A stretch of DNA of 64,000 nt, from contig CM018690.1 in assembly GCA_009363875.1 (NCBI GenBank), positions 5,258,788-5,322,787 of the forward strand, in the 5' to 3' direction. The notes beneath the pieces were generated by a model. The model was not told where the DNA came from. It ran no database searches and worked only from the letters and a program-made list of their open reading frames with translations. A program made the position numbers and the translations under genes. Origin of the DNA: Mikania micrantha. Lineage: Eukaryota; Streptophyta; Magnoliopsida; Asterales; Asteraceae. Positions 58,391 to 64,000 of this stretch are shown in pieces (position 1 is the first letter of the stretch; each line of letters starts with the position of its first letter).

Positions 58391-58975
58391 AAGGGTGTAG
58401 ACATTCAAAATTCAAGAGTCAAATTTTTAACTTTGACTTTTGGGAAATATGATGCACAAATGGTGTTTTGTATGCGTATATATGTGATATGTTAAATTAT
58501 AATGTTTGTGCATGAATGGAAGATTTATTTAGGTTTTGGGTGAAAATGACCCGTTAGTAAATCGTTTTGTACGTGGTTGAATATTGTTGCCAAATTTTAT
58601 TTGGAACATCAGTAGTGTATCCATATGGTTTTAGGGAATACACTTGGTGAAATAGTGGGGTAATCTTACTTAGTTCTAACGAACTAATGGTGAATTTAAA
58701 TGTGGTGTTTACAGGTACAAAGGAGTTAGGTGAGCGGTGATGGTGATCGGGAATCGAACGTGGAGGCTCTTATAATGGTTTTAAATTTTAATAACCAAAC
58801 AGCTGTGAAACTTTTGTGTAATAAATGTTTTGTGGAGTATGAAAACATACGTAAACGTTTTTTTTAATAGGTGTTCGTAATTAGTATGTTTACAGGGGTG
58901 TAAAACACGAAAGTTTTTACTGGGACGGTCCCAGTGACTGGGGTGACATGAAAGTGACTGGGGTGTCACACCAAA

Positions 58976-59270
58976 CACTGGTGTTTCGCATTATGCTCCA
59001 AATGTCCATTGTAATAAGATAGCATAGATTATTGATTTTATATATATGGGATCAACTTTTAGTGTTTAAAAAATAAGGGTCAAACACAACGAATGATCTA
59101 ATCATAAGTGGATTGAAAAAACAAGTTTTACTATATTTAATGTCGTGACATTTGTGATGAAGTCTTTCATTTCTCAAGACACTTAATTTTAAAAAACCTA
59201 TTAAAACTAAGTTTGTCTCGACTTGTATAACCATTCAAAAGTACACAGTTAATCTATGAAGGTTTTTTTT
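58976..59270 (-). other. COP-3 leader, part 2
   Basis: Non-coding sequence that continues COP-3 after sLTR-C. No gene. Confidence 0.5.
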
Positions 59271-59308
59271 AGTTTTAAAACAATTTTAGATTGTAGAAAC
59301 TCCTTGGT

Positions 59309-59339
<31 letters not shown>

Positions 59340-59585
59340 ATATATATAGGATTGTGATCAAATAATAACCCACTCTTAAAGCAATAACCCAGATAACTTT
59401 GACAAGATGAAGCCAAATCTTGGATTTTTTTTTGAACATCATTGTAACACATTTAGAACATTATAAAAGAACATAGTGTTCTAAATGTGTTACAATGATG
59501 TTCAAAAAAAAATCCAAGATTTGGCTTCATCTTGGCAAAGTTATCTGGGTTATTGCTTTAAGAGCGGTTTATTATTTGAACACTT

Positions 59586-59626
<41 letters not shown>
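59309..59626. mobile_element. Foldback MITE-like palindrome between (TA)n tracts
   Basis: Two arms (about 59350-59460 and 59478-59588) form a near-perfect inverted repeat of ~110 bp with a ~17-base loop. Arms begin ATAGG..TGTGATCAAATAATAA and ATAGGGAAGTGTTCAAATAATAA. (TA)n tracts lie outside both arms, at 59309-59336 and ~59590-59626. It is non-coding. Confidence 0.8.
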
Positions 59627-59631
<5 letters not shown>

Positions 59632-59841
59632 AACAAAACATTTGTTTTATTAGATTTTTACAAGTTGCAAAATTGATTAGTTTTTGAACTTGTTACATTT
59701 TATTGTGATTATGTTTTAAAGCTCCTTTTAAAACCTTTTAGGTATTTGGTTGGTATGTTATAACATTTATAAGATAAAGCAACCACAATATCAAATTAAA
59801 CAAATATGTAAATCATAAGGCCAAATTATGTTTGATTTTGG
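59627..59841. other. COP-3 leader, part 3
   Basis: AT-rich, no gene. Confidence 0.4.
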
Positions 59842-62711
59842 TAGAGTGTGACACCTCGCAAATTCCAGGTCAGCATTAACTTTATTTCAAATAATACGAG
59901 TATTATTATTAATTATGTGGCACTAGAATAATTAATATTTAGTGTGACACGTGGCACAACAGACCAAACACACCGATAATTCGAAGAATTATCGCACAAC
60001 ACACGCACGTGTCTTGAATGATGAATGTTGGTAAACGGATCAAACCACAGTACACTATCACTGCACTTAGGTTCTGAGGAACCTAAATTAGTTATAACAA
60101 TGCATATGTGTCGAGAAACGATGATCGTATTCGAGAAATACGCGAAAATCGGTTCGAAACAACAAAATTGGGCTTATTGGGCTCCTCTGGGACCCATCGC
60201 GGTACGCGGAGGCCCACAAGAAGGAGCATCGCGGTACACGATGGATGGGCGGGCAATTTGAATCCCGAAATCCATCGCGGTACGCGGAGACTTTCGGAGA
60301 CCCTCGTCGCCGTACGCGACGAGTCCAACACGCAAAAATCTTGATTTATCCAAGACAAATCAGTACTACTCTACTTAAAACCATCATAACCGGTATTAGG
60401 CGTCATTAGCTCGTTAAAAACACTTCTAAACCCTCTTCTACACCTGCTAAAGCTCAAAGACACCATTGAAGAAGCTTAGATTGAAGGTTTGAAGCTTGGA
60501 GGTCAAGAAGGAAGGCTTGTGGGATCTCACCATCAACACCAACACATTCTAGCTACTGGAGTGTCATTCTCAGCCGATTCCAGGAGCCATCCAGATCTGT
60601 TCAAGGAGCATTTCATCTAGTTGGAAGCCTTAGAAGGTAGATCTATGCTCCATGTAGCCTAAAATCACCTATACACCCACATGCAATCACTCACACTTCA
60701 CATGCACGAGTTCTTCTTTGTTTGAATCTGGGTTTGATGATGTTTCTATGAATAATGATGATCTAGATTGATTAAATGAGTTTTTATGACGATCCATGAT
60801 AATGTCGATGTGCATGTTGATGATTTGGTCATAGATAGGTGTTTGTAGTAGCATGCATGAATGACCTAAGCCTATTGGCATGATGCTTGATATGGAAATG
60901 TTATTACAAGTGATATTTGAGATGATTTGTAGGATCTAAGAGTGTTGATTGAGGTCAAGAATTTGATTATTTGCAATATGGCTAAGTTTAGAAACTTTTA
61001 TGTTATGAAATTGTGATTTTTGATGAAATGACCACATGCATGTGATTGGATCTAGGATTCATGTCTAAAATGGTGATATAAAACCAATGAGATGGTTATT
61101 AGGTACATTGGAATGGTTAGAATTGTTAATAACATGATTTTTGTGATTATTACTAAAAATAGAAACTTTTTGTCACAAGTTTGCTAATAGATGATGATTT
61201 TGATAATGTTAAGTGCCTAGCATGCTTATTTGATGTTGATATGAGGATATTGAAGAATTGATGTCATTGAAAGCATGAATAATGTGTATTTTCAAATGTT
61301 ACTATAAATAGTAACTTTATTTTGCGAAATCGATAAATGATACCATGCTTGTTGTAAAGGATGTGATTAAATGTCTACTTAGAACTAAGATATTGATATT
61401 TAATTGATATCGGCTATTAAAACTTGATGAATCATGTGTATTTGTGCAACTTTCTAAATATGGTAACTTTTACACACGAAACGTGCTAAACCGACTAAGT
61501 GTAACTATGTGCTAAGTGATAACATGCTCACTTAGGATAAATATGCATATTAGAATAAACGAATTATGATTTATTGCATAACTTGCCAAATTTGGAAACT
61601 TTCCTGAAATAGAAACTTACTATAAATAGTAAGTTTCCTCACGGAAGTGACTTTGGTATCCGTACACATCACACGACACTAAACCGCACGTTACACGAAC
61701 ACTTGAACCAAAACCGTCACCAACGGGTCGTTAGGTCAAACACGATCAACACGGTCAACACGATACACACGACAACTTAGAGTTGTTAAACACTAACACG
61801 GTCCTGAGAGACCCACGTGTATGTAACACAAACTTACAACACCTATGTGACATAGGTAACTACTAGCCGGTGAGCTACTCCGTTCACTAACGAACGCTCT
61901 ACTCAAACTCAGGTGAGTTTACAGCCCCACTTTTACTCTTTAACTGCTTTGCTAAACTATTGGGGTGAGATTACTATGCAACTGTTTTAGATATATGACT
62001 GGTATGTTGTAAAATTATTTTCGAGTGTAACTTTTATCGCATAAAGTCCTCACTTATCCTTACCGTCAATTGTCTGACAAACGAGTCGTTATTACGTAGT
62101 ACTACTGGGTTTGACTAACCCACTCGACAACAACGTTGACTGGAGGTCATAACGAGTGTAATATCGATGTTGATGTCGGGTTCAAAGATGACCCGCAGAG
62201 GCAAACGGAAACAGTCGAGTTCGGTAAGATGACATGACACTCCACGGATCGTAGATCCAACAACTAAACTTAACATACCCAGTATATGTCTGTTTACTGA
62301 TTTACTGTCTGTCTAAACCTGTGAACTCACCAACTTTTTAGTTGACACTTTTCGCATGTATTCTCAGGTAACTAGATGGAGCACACGCTAGGACACACTG
62401 GAGGCTTACAAAGAGAGTCACATGCATTAGACTCTTGTCCTAGGCTTTGTGTGCATTGATTTCATTTGAAACATTTCAAACTATGTAGTGTTTAAAAGAA
62501 TTTACTTTCCGCTGTGTACTATTTTTCAATTTCACTGCTTTTGATTTGAAACTATTCCGCTGCTTATTTTGAAAACTGTGTTACTTTACAAAACTGTGTG
62601 ATTGTGTAACTCATATAGAGTCGTTCTATATGACCATGAGTTGTGATCCTGGCCACGTCACACCCACGTAGACTGACACCACGTGTGGGAATTTGGGGGT
62701 GTGACATAGAG
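59842..62711 (+). mobile_element. sLTR-E: solo gypsy-type LTR, 2860 bp
   Basis: It starts TGTGACACCTCGC at 59847, ends GGGGGTGTGACA at 62706, with TSD TAGAG (59842-59846, 62707-62711). Same family as sLTR-A (opposite orientation), sharing the CTCACCAAC..CTCAGGTAAC block and the CAGGTGAGTT site. It is inserted in the COP-3 leader. Confidence 0.92.
60198..60323 (+). other. Four GTA hairpins in sLTR-E
   Basis: CGCG-GTA-CGCG at 60198-60208 and 60276-60286; CATCG/CGATG at 60227-60243 around CGGTACA; CTCGTCGC/GCGACGAG at 60303-60323 around CGTAC. Confidence 0.75.
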
Positions 62712-63208
62712 CCAGGTAGCAAAACAAACTAGGTCACGGGGTCACAACACACAATCAACCACAATGATGAATCGAGTGCATATCGTGATGTTGAGCTGAT
62801 CCCACTAATCTCCATATCCGTGCTTCTTGATCTTTATTCTTCAGTTTTGTCTTCAGATCTTTTGTCATTACAATATTTACAAGAGATTGAATTACATAAT
62901 GAGAATATATAAACCCTATTCTACTACAACTTTGAGCCATCAAAATGGGCCAAACTATAGCAAACCAAAATTGAAAAATTAAACAACCAAACAAAAACAA
63001 GGTCGAACTCGATTTACATATTCGATGACAGCCTCATAATTAAACTGGGTAATTCTTTTGGTCAATAACTTTAACTAAATAATTAATTTTACCCAAATAG
63101 TTAGTCAGATCTATATCTGGATCAGAAACTCAAAATATTAAACAAATTAGAGTTTGTGATATGTAACCGGTTAAACTGGTCGAATTTGATTTGCATGTTG
63201 TAAGTGTG
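62712..63208 (-). other. COP-3 leader, part 4
   Basis: Non-coding sequence between sLTR-E and the PBS. No gene. Confidence 0.5.
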
Positions 63209-63220
63209 GCTCTGATACCA
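63209..63220 (-). other. COP-3 primer binding site
   Basis: The minus strand reads TGGTATCAGAGC one base from the LTR end at 63222. Confidence 0.88.
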
Positions 63221-63221
63221 C

Positions 63222-63620
63222 TGTTGGGAATAATGGTGGTATTCGGTTTGACTTTTATGTAAAAACAATTTTGACCAATTACTATATTAAATCCATATTT
63301 AATATAACGCGACGGAATTAGGGTTTCAAACTTTAACACTGTTAAATTCCCAATCAGGATCATGGTTACAAAAACATGCAAACACAATTAATTTTAACTA
63401 ATTTAATATACCGATGAGAAAAGATTATACCATTTTGGTTAATTGTTAACCGTTTGAGACACCGAATTTCAACGAACGAATGCTAGAACATGAGCACGAA
63501 TAGGTTCCTGATTCACAGTTGAATTAAAAAGAGAAGAATAAGTTCTTTTTCTTCTTGAGATCCACGACAGTAGTAAGAAAAAATTTTCCTTGGTTACTAG
63601 ACTTTTTTTTCCTCTCGACG
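63222..63620 (-). repeat. COP-3 5' LTR, inner part
   Basis: It aligns to 35798-36270 (TGTTGGGAATAATGGTGGTA onwards). An internal segment of ~65 bases present at ~36108-36170 is missing here. Homology stops near 63620, before the LTR should end. Confidence 0.8.
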
Positions 63621-64000
63621 GAAATGTAACCACTAAAGTGTTAAACGAGCTATTCACAAATATACGTACACAATATCATTTAATTAAAAGAAAATGAAAC
63701 GAATTTTAAACAAAATACTTTTAAGATAAGATTTTTTTTTAACTATGGATAATAATGAATTCATAAGTTTTTGATTTAAATAGCATATTATATTACAAGA
63801 ATTATAATATGTTAAACATTCAATTTATTAAGTTATACGATGACATTAGAAAGTTTTTATAAAGTTATAATATATATAACATAGTTTCTGTAAAAAAAAA
63901 CTATTAATTAATTAATTAAGTATTAGTAACCAGTTTCTAAACTAGTAGTAATGGCCAACACATGAAATAATAAATCTCAAACCAGGAGGGGTTAACTTGT
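63621..64000. other. AT-rich end of window, origin unclear
   Basis: After 63620 the sequence no longer matches the COP-3 LTR. TGTAACCACTAAAG at 63627 could be the start of yet another LTR inserted here, but its end is outside the window. Confidence 0.3.

Larger units (their letters stand above)
46499..58975 (+). mobile_element. sLTR-C: solo LTR split by SIRE-2
   Basis: It starts TGTAACGACC at 46504 and ends GGGGTGTCACA at 58970, with TSD CCAAA (46499-46503, 58971-58975). After 14 bases it is interrupted by SIRE-2 and resumes at 56625. Without SIRE-2 it is ~2360 bp and aligns to sLTR-B (2389 bp), including its first bases. A ~110-base segment present in sLTR-B (27430-27540) is missing here. 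Confidence 0.9.
35798..64000 (-). mobile_element. COP-3: copia element split by four insertions, runs to right edge
   Basis: The 3' LTR is at 35798-36587, then PPT, pol remnants (37440-39700), sLTR-D, a further ~120 bases of pol, the plastid mosaic, protease and gag (44977-46090), a leader cut by sLTR-C and sLTR-E, a tRNA-Met PBS (63209-63220) and the 5' LTR from 63222. LTR copies are recognisably the same (TGTTG.GAATAATGGTGGTATTC) but well diverged. All frames are broken. It is the oldest of the copia elements here by nesting. Confidence 0.85.

Noticed and set aside
60025..60358. Overlapping frames on both strands in sLTR-E
   Set aside because: They cover the hairpin cluster; no family likeness, and solo LTRs rarely code.

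Overview
This is nuclear DNA of a flowering plant, most probably a eudicot and plausibly Asteraceae. That guess rests on the style of the retrotransposon proteins and LTRs, not on a database search. I see no intact host protein-coding gene. Almost everything is nested transposable elements, plus one block of scrambled plastid DNA. Labels used below: GYP-1 is a gag-only Ty3/gypsy-like element; SIRE-1 and SIRE-2 are Sirevirus-type Ty1/copia elements; COP-3 is another copia element; sLTR-A to sLTR-E are solo LTRs.

Layout. 1-~5000: GYP-1 on the minus strand, with partial 3' LTR, PPT, a 250-bp tandem duplication, one gag gene, PBS and the inner end of a 5' LTR, but no pol. ~5000-9040: AT-rich non-coding DNA ending in a 712-bp copia-type LTR. 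9168-12502: SINEs, a DNA-transposon-like repeat, a G-rich tract, Helitron-like ends and a 17-bp tandem repeat. 12508-30045: SIRE-1, with perfect TSD GAGGT, two LTRs, broken gag, pol and ORF3 (env-like), itself carrying sLTR-A (20544-23380) and sLTR-B (26454-28842), each with its own 5-bp TSD. 30050-35797: DNA-transposon-like repeat, Helitron ends, two inverted ~0.8-kb Helitron copies, a ~210-bp tandem repeat, a SINE with a 10-bp TSD, and a PIF/Harbinger element with TSD TTA. 35798 to the right edge: COP-3 on the minus strand, split by sLTR-D (39706-43116), a plastid mosaic (~43245-44976), sLTR-C (46504-58970) and sLTR-E (59847-62706). sLTR-C is in turn split by SIRE-2 (46518-56619, TSD CGGTT).

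How the parts relate. The nesting gives a relative history: COP-3 is older than sLTR-C, which is older than SIRE-2; SIRE-1 is older than sLTR-A and sLTR-B. By hand count the SIRE-2 LTRs differ at 16 of 799 positions. The SIRE-1 LTRs differ at 34 substitutions plus one 9-bp indel. All element genes carry stops, frameshifts or catalytic-residue changes, so none looks autonomous now.

Most interesting signals: (1) a palindrome cluster, TATA box and leader just upstream of ORF3 in both Sireviruses, looking like an internal promoter; (2) a recurring GCG-GTA-CGC hairpin with compensating stem changes in four solo LTRs; (3) intron-like donor/acceptor pairs inside long gypsy LTRs; (4) arrays of 47-bp repeats built on the inverted pair TTCACA/TGTGAA; (5) a plastid mosaic of five loci fused in 1.7 kb; (6) a gag-only gypsy element. 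All are hypotheses from reading the sequence.
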